Source: CAVPLM01 sp963713545 (GTDB lineage: Bacteria > Actinomycetota > Thermoleophilia > RBG-16-64-13). Taken from it: DNA of 64,000 nucleotides. Position 1 is the stretch's first letter. Each line of letters opens with the position of its first letter. The notes under the pieces were generated by a model. That model was not told the DNA's origin, ran no database searches, and worked only from the letters and a program-made list of their open reading frames with translations. The stretch is from positions 62,001 through 126,000 of the forward strand of contig CAVQME010000001.1 in the NCBI GenBank assembly GCA_963713545.1, in the 5' to 3' direction. This document shows, in pieces, positions 47,367 through 56,251 of the stretch. Both the position numbers and the translations under genes were made by a program.

Positions 47367-48646
47367 CAGATGCCCAAGGAATGATAGAGGGGAATGGCTT
47401 CGGTGAGAGCCCGGCTCCTCCCAAGAAGCCGGTCGAGATCGGCCTCGGTAGGCTCGGACGTCAGGGTATCCACGATGATAGTGGCTACCTCCCGCATCTC
47501 CTCGGGGCCGAAGCCGCGAGTAGTCATGGCCGGCGTGCCCAGCCGCACCCCGGACGTGATGGTCGGAGGCCGCTCGTCGTACGGCACGCTGTTCTTGTTG
47601 GCAGTGATACCCACCCGGTCGAGAAGCTCTTGCGCCCGCTTGCCCGTCATCTCCGTCCCGCTGAAATCGACGAGCATCAGGTGGTTGTCGGTACCACCGG
47701 AGACGAGCTTCAGCCCGCCCGCCATGAGTTCCTCGGCGAGCACAGCGGCGTTCTCCACGGTGCGCTGCTGCTTCGCCTTGAACTCGTCGGTCATGGCCAA
47801 GAAGAAGCACACCGCCTTGCCGGCGATGACATGCTCGAGAGGGCCGCCCTGCAGGCCGGGGAAGACCGCGTGATCGAGACGAGCCGCGTTCTCGGCCCGG
47901 CAGAAGCAGGCGCCTCCACGAGGCCCGGCCAGCGTCTTGTGGGTGGTGGTCGTTACCCAGTCGGCGAAGGCGAAGGGTGATTGATGCGCCCCGCCGGCCA
48001 CCAATCCCGCGATGTGGGCCATGTCCACCATGAGCATGGCTCCGACCTCGTCGGCGATGGCGCGAAAGGCGGCGAAATCAATGGCCCGGGGATAGGCGCT
48101 CGCCCCGGCCAGGATGAGCTTCGGTCTATGTTTGAGAGCGTAGGCGCGGACCTCGTCCATGTCGATCCGTCCGGTCTCCCGGCCGACCCCGTAGTGGAAG
48201 AAGGTGTAGCCCATACCGGAGAAGTTGACCGGGTGCCCGTGCGTCAGGTGCCCACCGTGGGCGAGACTCATGGCCAGTACCCGGTCTCCCGAATCGAGGG
48301 CCGCCCAATACACCGCCTGGTTGGCAGTCGAACCTGAGTGCGGCTGCACGTTGGCGTGCTCCGCCCCGTAGAGCGCCTTCGCCCTTTCTATGGCGAGAGC
48401 CTCGATATCGTCCACGCACTCGCAGCCCCCGTAGTAGCGCCTGCCGGGGTAGCCCTCGGCGTACTTGTTGGTGAGCACACTGCCCGTGGCCTGCAGCACC
48501 GGTAGGGGCGTGAAGTTCTCGGAGGCGATGAGCTCGATGTTGCGTTGCTGCCGGATCAGCTCTCGCGTGATCAGGGCGCTGAGCTGGGGGTCGACATCCC
48601 TGAGCGCCAGGTCTGCGTAGCTGTCCCCGCCACGGTCCAAAGTCAA
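47366..48646 (-). CDS. glyA: Serine hydroxymethyltransferase
   Basis: The 426-residue PLP enzyme has NIELIASENFTPLPVLQATGSVLTNKYAEGYPG, VDMAHIAGLVAGG and the PLP lysine in TTTTHKTLAGPRGG. It interconverts serine and glycine with tetrahydrofolate. TTG 48646 is chosen: AGGAG (48654-48658) is 7 nt upstream and the length fits the family. The open frame further upstream has no similarity. Confidence 0.95.
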   Translation of the reverse strand: MTLDRGGDSYADLALRDVDPQLSALITRELIRQQRNIELIASENFTPLPVLQATGSVLTNKYAEGYPGRRYYGGCECVDDIEALAIERAKALYGAEHANVQPHSGSTANQAVYWAALDSGDRVLAMSLAHGGHLTHGHPVNFSGMGYTFFHYGVGRETGRIDMDEVRAYALKHRPKLILAGASAYPRAIDFAAFRAIADEVGAMLMVDMAHIAGLVAGGAHQSPFAFADWVTTTTHKTLAGPRGGACFCRAENAARLDHAVFPGLQGGPLEHVIAGKAVCFFLAMTDEFKAKQQRTVENAAVLAEELMAGGLKLVSGGTDNHLMLVDFSGTEMTGKRAQELLDRVGITANKNSVPYDERPPTITSGVRLGTPAMTTRGFGPEEMREVATIIVDTLTSEPTEADLDRLLGRSRALTEAIPLYHSLGI

Positions 48647-48761
48647 AGTCGATCTCCTGCTGAGTGGAGTCCTGGGTGAAGTCCTGCAAGGCAGAGTCCT
48701 GCTCGCCAAGAATACCAGATGGTGGTCACCGCGCCGCCGGGCGTCTCGCGGTGAGCCAGCT

Positions 48762-50444
48762 TCACCAGAGGGCGCTGATGCGTCTGAGCGTCTCGGCTCC
48801 GCCCGCGGCCCCTTCTCGCAGGACGAGCGGAGAGGCGCCATCGGCGAGGGGGCGCAGATCGATCACGGTGGATGCGGCCGGCGGGCCGGCATCAGGAGTC
48901 GGCTCCGGAGCCGTCAGGGCGATGGAGCAGTAGGCGAGCACGAAGGGCTCGACCTCAGTCGCCACCCGGGCTTCTGTCTGGCCGCTCAAGTTGGCGCTTG
49001 TCGCTGCAAGGGGCGTGCCCAGGGAAGCAAGGAACTCGAGCAAAGCCGGATGATCCGGCACCCGCACACCCAACGATTCGTCCGTGCCGACAAGCGACGG
49101 CCGAGGAACGGAGGTCGCAACCACGAATGTGTACGGACCAGGCAGGAGCGCCTCGATCACCCTCGCTGACGCTCCATCGAGGTCCGGCAGAGACGACACC
49201 ACCAAGGCGACCGAAGGGAAGATCACGGCCAACGGCTGGTGGGAGCCTCGACCTTTGGCGGCGAAGAGACGCTGTACCCCCGCCCGCGAGTCCCAGCGGG
49301 CGGCGATGCCATAAACGGTGTCGGTAGGTATCCCGATCACCGCACCTCCGCCTAGCGCCGCCGCCAGCGCGGCCGACTGCCGGCCATCCAAGCCGTCCAA
49401 CGGCACTATGACCGCGCCCGGGTGGGTCGCGGCCACGATGCGCTCCTTGCCGGACAGGTCCCTGAACACCTCTATGAGAGAGAGGCCGGCCTCCCGAGCC
49501 AGGCCGGCCACTGCCGGCGCCTGCCCATCGCCCACTTCGAGTAGCACAGTTCCGCCCGGTCTAAGAGCCCGCGCCGCCTGCGGCAGGAGCCTGCGGAAGA
49601 CCGCCAGCCCATCATCGCCGCCATCCAGGGCCGACACCGGCTCGTACAGGCGGATGTCGGGCGCGAGTCCGTCCATGTCGCCGGATGTCACGTAGGGAGG
49701 GTTGCTGACGGCCAGGCCCAGACTGTCTGCCGCGATCCCGTCCAGCAGGTCGGCGTGCCGCAGCTCCACCAGTTCCTCCAGCCCCAGAGTGGCTCGATTC
49801 CGCGCAGCCATCGCCAACGCTTTGTCGCTGGCATCAGTGGCGAGGACGTTGAGCCCCGCCTCCTGGGCCAAGCTGAGGGCGATAGCGCCGGATCCGGTCC
49901 CGACGTCGGCGATAAAGGCGGTACTCGACGTTCCCGCGCCGGCGTCGGCGACACCCTGGCCCGGTGAGAAACCCGGAGCGACGGAGTCGGCCGAGGGGGT
50001 GCCCGGCCGGACCGGCGGGCGAGCAGGCGATGGAACCCCGCTGGGCGCCTCGCTCACGCCGGGTGCCATCGGGGCGGGAGCCGCCAGAGCCTCCCAGATG
50101 GGTCTCAGGCGCAGCGACTCTAGCGCCGCCTCCACCAGCTCTTCGGTCTCCGGCCGGGGGATCAGCACGGCCGGACCGACCTCCAGACTGAGATGGCGGA
50201 AGTGAGCCCGTCCCAGGATGTACGCCACCGGTTCGTGGCGGGCCCTCCGGCCCACCAGAGCGCGATACCGGTCCAGTTCGGCCGGAGTGCAAGGACGGTC
50301 GTATTCCGTGTAGAGCCGGATGCGGTCCGTCCCCAGGGCCTCCGCCAGGAGCAACTCCGCGTCGAGCCTTGCGGACGGGGAGCCTCGTTCCCGCAGATAC
50401 CCGGTCACCGTTTCTAGAAGCGTACGTATGGTCCAGCTTTCCAC
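48762..50444 (-). CDS. PrmC-TsaC fusion: release-factor glutamine methyltransferase plus threonylcarbamoyl-AMP synthase
   Basis: Residues 1-340 are PrmC/HemK: helical N domain, VLIPRPETEELVE (93-105), SAM motif ADVGTGSGAIAL (179-190) and the catalytic NPPY (248-251). Residues about 350-550 are a TsaC/Sua5-type YrdC domain with IPTDTVYG (372-379), AAKGRGSHQPLAV and SANLSGQ. PrmC methylates the GGQ Gln of release factors; TsaC makes the intermediate for tRNA t6A37. A Pro/Ala-rich insertion of about 55 residues (121-175) interrupts the PrmC domain. The order prfA-prmC-tsaC-glyA is common, but here prmC and tsaC are one frame with no stop between them. Confidence 0.92.
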   Translation of the reverse strand: MESWTIRTLLETVTGYLRERGSPSARLDAELLLAEALGTDRIRLYTEYDRPCTPAELDRYRALVGRRARHEPVAYILGRAHFRHLSLEVGPAVLIPRPETEELVEAALESLRLRPIWEALAAPAPMAPGVSEAPSGVPSPARPPVRPGTPSADSVAPGFSPGQGVADAGAGTSSTAFIADVGTGSGAIALSLAQEAGLNVLATDASDKALAMAARNRATLGLEELVELRHADLLDGIAADSLGLAVSNPPYVTSGDMDGLAPDIRLYEPVSALDGGDDGLAVFRRLLPQAARALRPGGTVLLEVGDGQAPAVAGLAREAGLSLIEVFRDLSGKERIVAATHPGAVIVPLDGLDGRQSAALAAALGGGAVIGIPTDTVYGIAARWDSRAGVQRLFAAKGRGSHQPLAVIFPSVALVVSSLPDLDGASARVIEALLPGPYTFVVATSVPRPSLVGTDESLGVRVPDHPALLEFLASLGTPLAATSANLSGQTEARVATEVEPFVLAYCSIALTAPEPTPDAGPPAASTVIDLRPLADGASPLVLREGAAGGAETLRRISALW

Positions 50445-50467
50445 GGCTGCCGCCCCTACGCCGGCGG

Positions 50468-51544
50468 TCAGAAGGCAGCGGATGCGAGCTGTTCGGCGCG
50501 TTCGTTCGCCTGGAGGGCCTCCGTGAACTCCTCCAACTCGCCCTGGAGTATGGCTTCCAGGCGGTGTGAAGTCAGTCCGACGCGGTGGTCGGTGACGCGT
50601 CCTTGGGGGAAGTTATAGGTGCGGATCTTCTGGGACCTATCGCCCGTGCCCACCTGGCTGCGTCGCTGAGCGGCCAGCTTCGCATCCTGCTCCGCCTGGG
50701 CCATGTCGTACAGGCGGGCCCGCAAGATGCGGAAAGCCCGCTCCTTGTTCTGGAGCTGGGACTTCTCGTCCTGGCACGAGACCACCAGCCCGCTGGGGAC
50801 GTGGGTGAGTCTCACCGCAGAGTCCGTGGTGTTGACCGACTGCCCCCCCGGACCCGTGGACCGGTAGACATCCACCCGCACGTCGTTCGGATCGATGTGG
50901 ATCTCGACGTCCTCGACCTCGGGCAGGACCGCAACGGTAGCCGTGGACGTATGTATGCGGCCGGTGGACTCGGTCACCGGCACCCGCTGCACCCTGTGCA
51001 CACCGGACTCATATTTGAGGGCACCGTAGGCCCCTCGCCCTTTGACCTCGAAGATGATCTCTTTAACGCCGCCCAGGGTGGCTTCCGTGGTGGAGAGGAT
51101 CTCGGTCCTGAAGCGTATACGTTCCGCGTAACGCATGAGCATGCGCTGGACTTCAGCCGCGAACAGCGCCGCTTCGTCGCCACCGGCGCCAGCGCGCACC
51201 TCCACGATGGCGTTCTTGTCGTCGCGAGGATCCTTCTCCAGGACCGCTACACGCAGCTCCTGCTCCAACGCCTCCAGCTTCTCCCGTGCGCTCGCCTTCT
51301 CCTCAGTGAGGAATTCCTTCATCTCGGGATCGAGGCCGCTTTCGTCGAGCATGGCTTCCGCTTCCTCGAGAGAGGCATGTGCCTCCCGATAGGCCACGGC
51401 CAAGCGATATGCGCGGTCGAGATCGGAGTGGGCCTTCGATATCTCCGCGTAGCGGGCCTGGTCTCTCAGTACCTCAGGATCGGCCAGCTCCTCCATGAGA
51501 GCAGCATATTTGTCTTCGATCTCTGTCGCCAGGCGTTCGATCAT
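50468..51544 (-). CDS. prfA: Peptide chain release factor 1
   Basis: The 358-residue protein has the GGQ loop in STGPGGQSVNTTDSAVR and DKSQLQNKERAFRILRARLYD. It terminates translation at UAA and UAG. ATG 51544 (MIERLATEIEDKYAALMEEL) matches the family start, with GGAG 9 nt upstream. It lies 23 nt before its modifying enzyme prmC. Confidence 0.96.
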   Translation of the reverse strand: MIERLATEIEDKYAALMEELADPEVLRDQARYAEISKAHSDLDRAYRLAVAYREAHASLEEAEAMLDESGLDPEMKEFLTEEKASAREKLEALEQELRVAVLEKDPRDDKNAIVEVRAGAGGDEAALFAAEVQRMLMRYAERIRFRTEILSTTEATLGGVKEIIFEVKGRGAYGALKYESGVHRVQRVPVTESTGRIHTSTATVAVLPEVEDVEIHIDPNDVRVDVYRSTGPGGQSVNTTDSAVRLTHVPSGLVVSCQDEKSQLQNKERAFRILRARLYDMAQAEQDAKLAAQRRSQVGTGDRSQKIRTYNFPQGRVTDHRVGLTSHRLEAILQGELEEFTEALQANERAEQLASAAF

Positions 51545-51578
51545 GGTCACGTTCTCCGAGGGGGAGGTCTGTACGGGC

Positions 51579-52730
51579 TTAGGCCCGAGCGACGGACTCG
51601 GCAAGAGCACCGGGGCGTGCCGCGTCGAGGCGCATTACCTCGTCCAAGGCGGCTGCCGCGACCTCGAGCTGGTCGTAGGTCGGCTCGCGGGTGGTCAGCC
51701 GCTGCAGTTGGATCCCGGGCCAGAGCACGATCCGCGCGAAGAATCCGCTGGAATGCTTGCCTGCCCATTTTATGCCTATCTCGTAGGCGATGCCCACGAT
51801 GATAGGTATGCCGATGAGGCGCGACAGCACCAGCCAGGGGAGCGAGGGTTTGCCGATGATGGCGAAAAAGAACACCGAGATGACCATCACCAGAAGCAGG
51901 AACCCCGTTCCGCAGCGTGGGTGAAGGGTCGAGTAGCCGCTGGCCCGCTCCGCGTCCGGCCTACCACAGGATTCATAGGCATGGATGACCTTGTGCTCGG
52001 CCCCGTGATACTGGAACACCCGCCGCAAATCGGGGATGAGTGAAATCCCAACGATGTAGAGGATGAAGATGGCTATGCGGATGAGCCCCTCCACTAGGTT
52101 GAAGAGGAACGCGTTGCTGAGCGTCTCTTCGAACTGCTTCACCACCACCAGCGGTATCACAATGAAGAACGCCACAGCCATAGCCCCGGCCACCAGTACG
52201 GTCACTGCCAGTTCCTTCCAACCGAAGGCCATCGGAGCCTTCGCCGGCTCCGTGTCGCGATCCGGCGCCTCCGAGCCGTTCGCCGATCGGTCCAAGGGGC
52301 CTTCCGCCGGTCCCTCAGCCGGTCCTTCGTCCGCAGCGACGAGCGGCGGCTCGCTGTCGCGGTCCGGCGCGCCCACCGACGACGGGGCGGCCGCGTCCTC
52401 AGTCGGGTCCTCTAGACCGATATTGGCCGAGATCCCGAGGGCCTTCACACCCAGGCTCAACGAGTCCCAGAGAGCCGCCACTCCCCGCACGATCGGCAGC
52501 TTGAGTGCCTTGTGACGAGCGCTAGGAGATTCCAGGGGATAGCCGACCCGGGCGATCCCTCCTGAGGGCCGGCGCACAGCCACCCCCCACGAGTGTTTGC
52601 CTCGCATCATCACCCCTTCGATGACCGCCTGGCCCCCGAAGGTGTGATCGTGCTGGCAGGAAACAGGACCTTGGTCTTCAGCCCCAGTCTCGGCCCTGAG
52701 CCCGACTCCCGGCGACGCGACGGTCTTCAT
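51579..52730 (-). CDS. DUF1385 (YqhQ-like) membrane protein
   Basis: The 383-residue protein has DUF1385 motifs GGQAVIEGVMMRGKHSWGVAVR (N-terminal), FQYHGAEHKVIHAYE and LHPRCGTGFLLLVMV, with several TM helices in the C-terminal half. A nonconserved acidic, Pro/Ala-rich insertion (about 105-165, repeats of PDRD and PAEG) splits the domain. Function is unknown; conserved His, Glu and Cys suggest a metal site. It sits between thyX and prfA, where this gene is often found beside rpmE and prfA. Confidence 0.9.
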   Translation of the reverse strand: MKTVASPGVGLRAETGAEDQGPVSCQHDHTFGGQAVIEGVMMRGKHSWGVAVRRPSGGIARVGYPLESPSARHKALKLPIVRGVAALWDSLSLGVKALGISANIGLEDPTEDAAAPSSVGAPDRDSEPPLVAADEGPAEGPAEGPLDRSANGSEAPDRDTEPAKAPMAFGWKELAVTVLVAGAMAVAFFIVIPLVVVKQFEETLSNAFLFNLVEGLIRIAIFILYIVGISLIPDLRRVFQYHGAEHKVIHAYESCGRPDAERASGYSTLHPRCGTGFLLLVMVISVFFFAIIGKPSLPWLVLSRLIGIPIIVGIAYEIGIKWAGKHSSGFFARIVLWPGIQLQRLTTREPTYDQLEVAAAALDEVMRLDAARPGALAESVARA

Positions 52731-52739
52731 CCCGGGACC

Positions 52740-53486
52740 CTAGTCTACGATCGATCCGAGGAGGTCCATGGCCAGGACCTCCTCTTCCGAATAGGGCGAG
52801 CCGCAAGACAGCCTGCCTTCGGGGCAGCCTCCGGTCATGCAGCCCGGTCCCGTGTCCTCGAACAGCATCGGCGCGACCGACAGAGCCAGGTGGCGCATGG
52901 TCCAGCCCAGGCGGTTGATCTCCCACTGAGCCCTGCGGCAACAGCGCAGGGCGAAGAAATGCCTGAGTTCGCGCGCGTTCATGGTGACGACGATCTTCGT
53001 CTCCGCCGCGTTGGGCAGGACGAAACGAGCATCTTCGAAGACCGACTCGTTGCCCCGCCCCTCGGCCAGGCCGAGGGCGACCAGGCGCTCATACGCGCGT
53101 CGGGCGTCGTCCATGGCCTCGTAGAATACGGCGCGGGCTTCGGGCGACTTCTCGATGCTCGGAGGGATGATGAAGTCCTTCGAGGAGTCGAAGCGCACGT
53201 ACCTCTGGGACTGTTGGCTGTATGAGGCCACGCGATGCCGCACCAACTGGTGGGAGCACGCCCTCGATATGCCGTCGACCGCGAACGTGAAGGAGGCATG
53301 CTCCAAAGCGCTCAGGTGGCCCGAGCGCACCAGTCCGCGCACCAGGCGCCTCACCTCATCGTCGCTCATAGCGGTCTTGAGTTCGGCGGCGCCGACCGGC
53401 GCGTAGCAAAGCCGTCCCGCGGATGCCACCGCCCGCTCCGGCCAGGGAGTGTGTTGCAGAAGCGTTACCTTGAGTTCGGCGGGCAC
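52740..53486 (-). CDS. thyX: FAD-dependent thymidylate synthase
   Basis: The 248-residue protein has the ThyX signature RHRVASYSQQSQR (83-95), with SALEHASFTFAVDGISRA before it. It makes dTMP from dUMP using methylene-THF and reduced flavin, replacing ThyA. The C-terminal GPGCMTGGCPEG is a small Cys-containing extension. It fits with glyA and the dCMP deaminase in the same cluster. Confidence 0.95.
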   Translation of the reverse strand: MPAELKVTLLQHTPWPERAVASAGRLCYAPVGAAELKTAMSDDEVRRLVRGLVRSGHLSALEHASFTFAVDGISRACSHQLVRHRVASYSQQSQRYVRFDSSKDFIIPPSIEKSPEARAVFYEAMDDARRAYERLVALGLAEGRGNESVFEDARFVLPNAAETKIVVTMNARELRHFFALRCCRRAQWEINRLGWTMRHLALSVAPMLFEDTGPGCMTGGCPEGRLSCGSPYSEEEVLAMDLLGSIVD

Positions 53487-53498
53487 GGCCGAAGAGGG

Positions 53499-53711
53499 TT
53501 ACGCCTTCTTCTCGGGGCGGCGATACTTCTTGTTGAACCTCTCCACCCGGCCGGCGGTATCGACCAGCTTCTGCTTGCCCGTGTAGAACGGATGACAGGC
53601 AGCGCAGACCTCCACTTTGATCTCCGGAAGGGTCGAACGAGTGAGAAACGTCTCGCCGCAAGAGCAAGTGACCTTGCTCTCCACGTATTCAGGATGTATG
53701 TCGTCCTTCAA
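53499..53711 (-). CDS. rpmE: 50S ribosomal protein L31 (zinc-binding type)
   Basis: The 70-residue protein reads KDDIHPEYVESKVTCSCGETFLTRST and has the zinc ligands CSC and CAAC typical of the C+ form. TTG 53711 is set by GGAGG 4 nt upstream; the long frame upstream is noise. It heads the thyX-yqhQ-prfA block. Confidence 0.95.
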   Translation of the reverse strand: MKDDIHPEYVESKVTCSCGETFLTRSTLPEIKVEVCAACHPFYTGKQKLVDTAGRVERFNKKYRRPEKKA

Positions 53712-53851
53712 GGTGCCTCCAATGACACGTCCCGCAAGGTGATAAGCCCAAAAAGGCATAGGCCAAAAAGAGCACGATATGATAGCACGAGCCATCGAGG
53801 CAGGCCGGATGTCGAGCACATCGTGGACCGCCCGCGCCGAAGACACGGAGT

Positions 53852-55312
53852 CTACGCCCCTCTGAGGACCTTCGCGGCCACGTTCATGACTTCGCCGATG
53901 GTCGGCGCTTCCCCTGCCTCCCAGGCCAGCCTGACCTCGCGCAGCACCTCTCCCAGCCTGGGGCCGGGCTCGAGACCGAATTCCCGCATGAGGATCTCTC
54001 CGTCGACCGGCGGAGCCGGTACGGGGCGCACCTCCCGGTCCGCCCACAGGTCCATGAGCCTGCGGGTGGGATCGAGGACTTCCGGAGGCGGAAGCGGATG
54101 GGCCTCGTTCGTGGCAGGCGGCCCGCCGGCGCAAGCCGCAAGAAGCAACGACTCCGGTTCCCACGGAGCCGCCCCCCACAGGAACAGCACGCGGGAGCGG
54201 GCCGCGCCCGCCGCTCGCTCTAGAGCCGTTCGAGCGCAGCGACCCTCGGAGAAGCACTCGCTTGTCTTCCGCATGAGAAAGAGCATGTCCGTGGACAGCC
54301 GCAGTCTGCGCCCGGCGGCGGCCGCTGCTGCTGGAGCGAGACGATGTGTCATGGCCGCGACTCGAAGCGCGGCCGGGCGCGTCCAGGCTCCGTCTACCGG
54401 AACGGCCACACGCCGCGACAGGACCGAGGCTGACTCGGGGAACCACACAGATACATGTGCAAGCGCATGGTCGAGGCGCTCGAGCATCGCCTCCACCGCC
54501 GCCGTTCCAGCTGCCCTGGTCGCCGCGTCGGCCGCCTTGGTCGCCGCTTCAGCAGTGGTCGAGACCGGGAGCGACCGCGCGGGCCCGGGCGGGCCCGAAC
54601 CCGAGACCAGTTCTGGCAGCACGGACTCCAGCAGACCTAGCCCGGCCCACAGCCGGAACGCGCCCGCGGAGGACCCTCCACTCAAGGTAAGGACCATCTC
54701 GGTAGCGACCCGCTCGGGCGCCGCTCGGACGAGTTCCGAGGCCTGCGAACGGAGCAGAACCTCCAACCGGGGATCGAGACGGAGGGCGAGGACGTGGCAC
54801 AAACGAACGGCCCGCATCAGACGCAGGGGGTCGTCCATGAATATCCGGTCGGATACCGCCACCAGTCGATTCTCCCGCAGGTGGGCCTGCCCGCCGAACG
54901 GGTCGACGAGGCCAAGGGCACCTGGGGAAGCGTCGGCGGAAGCGTCTGCGGAAGCGTCGGCTGAGGGGCCGGCGGAAGCTCCGTCGGCCGCGCCCACCGG
55001 AACGGCCATCGCGTTGACCGTGAAATCGCGTTGGGCCAGATCATCCAATATGCCGGTCCCTCGAAGGCCCGCCACATCGACGTGGCCCTCCGGACCCATC
55101 ACCCGATATGCCCCGTGGCGCGTGGAGAGCGCGAACCAGGGGGACTCCAGCCGGCCGGCGATCTCCCGCGCGACGGCCGCCGGGTCATCGGCTACGACCA
55201 GGTCCAGGTCGGGCGATCGGCCTCCCGATTCCCGGTCGCGCACCGTCCCGCCCACCAGCCAACCTTGGGTCGCGCGGCGCCGCAGGATGTCGGCCACTGC
55301 CTCCAGCATCAT
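53852..55312 (-). CDS. tRNA nucleotidyltransferase/poly(A) polymerase family protein (CCA-adding type)
   Basis: The N-terminal nucleotidyltransferase domain has WLVGGTVRDRESGGRSPDLDLVV (metal Asp residues), RDFTVNAMAV and the RNA-binding FMDDPLRLMRAVRLCHVL. A poorly conserved helical C-terminal region rich in Ala follows. It probably adds CCA to tRNA ends. Insertions of low complexity occur: ASADASADASADAS-type 4-residue repeats (about 125-142) and an Ala/Thr stretch near 275. ATG 55312 with GAGG 6 nt upstream is preferred over the upstream start at 55354. Confidence 0.88.
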   Translation of the reverse strand: MMLEAVADILRRRATQGWLVGGTVRDRESGGRSPDLDLVVADDPAAVAREIAGRLESPWFALSTRHGAYRVMGPEGHVDVAGLRGTGILDDLAQRDFTVNAMAVPVGAADGASAGPSADASADASADASPGALGLVDPFGGQAHLRENRLVAVSDRIFMDDPLRLMRAVRLCHVLALRLDPRLEVLLRSQASELVRAAPERVATEMVLTLSGGSSAGAFRLWAGLGLLESVLPELVSGSGPPGPARSLPVSTTAEAATKAADAATRAAGTAAVEAMLERLDHALAHVSVWFPESASVLSRRVAVPVDGAWTRPAALRVAAMTHRLAPAAAAAAGRRLRLSTDMLFLMRKTSECFSEGRCARTALERAAGAARSRVLFLWGAAPWEPESLLLAACAGGPPATNEAHPLPPPEVLDPTRRLMDLWADREVRPVPAPPVDGEILMREFGLEPGPRLGEVLREVRLAWEAGEAPTIGEVMNVAAKVLRGA

Positions 55313-55375
55313 CTCGTGCCTCACGGGCCTGTGCCCCTCAGATTCGCACCCCAAGAGTCGCGCCCCGCAGACGCG

Positions 55376-55750
55376 TTACTTAGACGAGCCCTTCAGCTTA
55401 CGAAGGCGCCGCTGATAGGTCCAACGGTCGATCCCGTATGCGATGGCCGTGTAGATGAAGAAACCGGCCAACGGAAAGATGACGTAGGTGATGGCGCTGG
55501 TGTTCTCCTCTTTCCAGATGAACCGGATCACTATCAGATAGAGCGCGGCCAGGACGGCCCCCTGTATCGCCGCCCGTTTGAGCGTGGGGGGTCTGAGGGC
55601 GGGCTGGGTCGAGGCTTTGCTTTTTGTCCCTCCCGTGCTCCTGCTCCTGGACGTACCGGTGCCCCTCAGGGCCGTCTTGGAGCTCTTCGTTGGGGTGGGA
55701 GCCTTCGGGAAGGCCTGGCGAACCGCCCTGCGCGTCTCTTTCTTGGACAT
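55376..55750 (-). CDS. Small basic membrane protein of unknown function
   Basis: The 124-residue protein has a disordered Lys/Ser/Thr/Arg-rich N terminus (about 1-55), two TM helices (about 60-78 and 85-107) and a basic C terminus (RRLRKLKGSSK). I recognise no family. It lies between the CBS gene and cca in the same orientation and is probably cotranscribed. Confidence 0.75.
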   Translation of the reverse strand: MSKKETRRAVRQAFPKAPTPTKSSKTALRGTGTSRSRSTGGTKSKASTQPALRPPTLKRAAIQGAVLAALYLIVIRFIWKEENTSAITYVIFPLAGFFIYTAIAYGIDRWTYQRRLRKLKGSSK

Positions 55751-55786
55751 GATCCTCCGTCGTGGAATGTCTGGCCGAGATGACGC

Positions 55787-56251
55787 CTAGGCGGTCGTGT
55801 CGGCGATGGCCCGGACGATGTCGTGCCGGGTGACGATACCCACCAGCTTGCCCTCGGCCACCACCGGAAGCCGGTTGATCTCGCGGTCGGCCATGAGGGT
55901 AGCCGCGTCCCGCACGGAGGCGTCGGGTGCGATGGTCATCACCTCAGTGCTCATGATCTCTTTCACTTTTGAGCCGAACATCTTGCGGAGGCGGTCCTCG
56001 AACTTGTTGAAACTCTGCAGGTATATGACCGAGTCGAGCAACGGAACGTAGTAGGGGAAGTGAAGCTCAGCATCCTGGACGATGATGTCCGCCTCACTCA
56101 CCATGCCCACGACCTCGTGGTCGTCGTCAACGACGGGCACGCCGCTGATCTTCTTCTCGGCCAAGATGCTGGCAAGCTCACGAACCGTGGTGTCCGGTCC
56201 GACCGTGATCACATCCGTCTGCATGATCTCGCCGACTGTCAGCTCGTCCAC
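55787..56251 (-). CDS. CBS-domain pair protein
   Basis: The 154-residue protein consists of two CBS domains: VGEIMQTDVITVGPDTTVRELASILAEKKISGVPVVDDD and VKEIMSTEVMTIAPDASVRDAATLMADREINRLPVV, joined by a 40-residue linker. It is likely an adenine-nucleotide sensor. The target is unknown. It overlaps the 3' end of nnr by 13 nt. Confidence 0.9.
   Translation of the reverse strand: MDELTVGEIMQTDVITVGPDTTVRELASILAEKKISGVPVVDDDHEVVGMVSEADIIVQDAELHFPYYVPLLDSVIYLQSFNKFEDRLRKMFGSKVKEIMSTEVMTIAPDASVRDAATLMADREINRLPVVAEGKLVGIVTRHDIVRAIADTTA

Noticed and set aside
53235..55415. 726-codon open frame on the plus strand
   Set aside because: It runs antisense to thyX, rpmE and cca, which all have clear family motifs. 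Its translation is Arg/Ser/Ala-rich without any motif, a typical shadow in GC-rich DNA.
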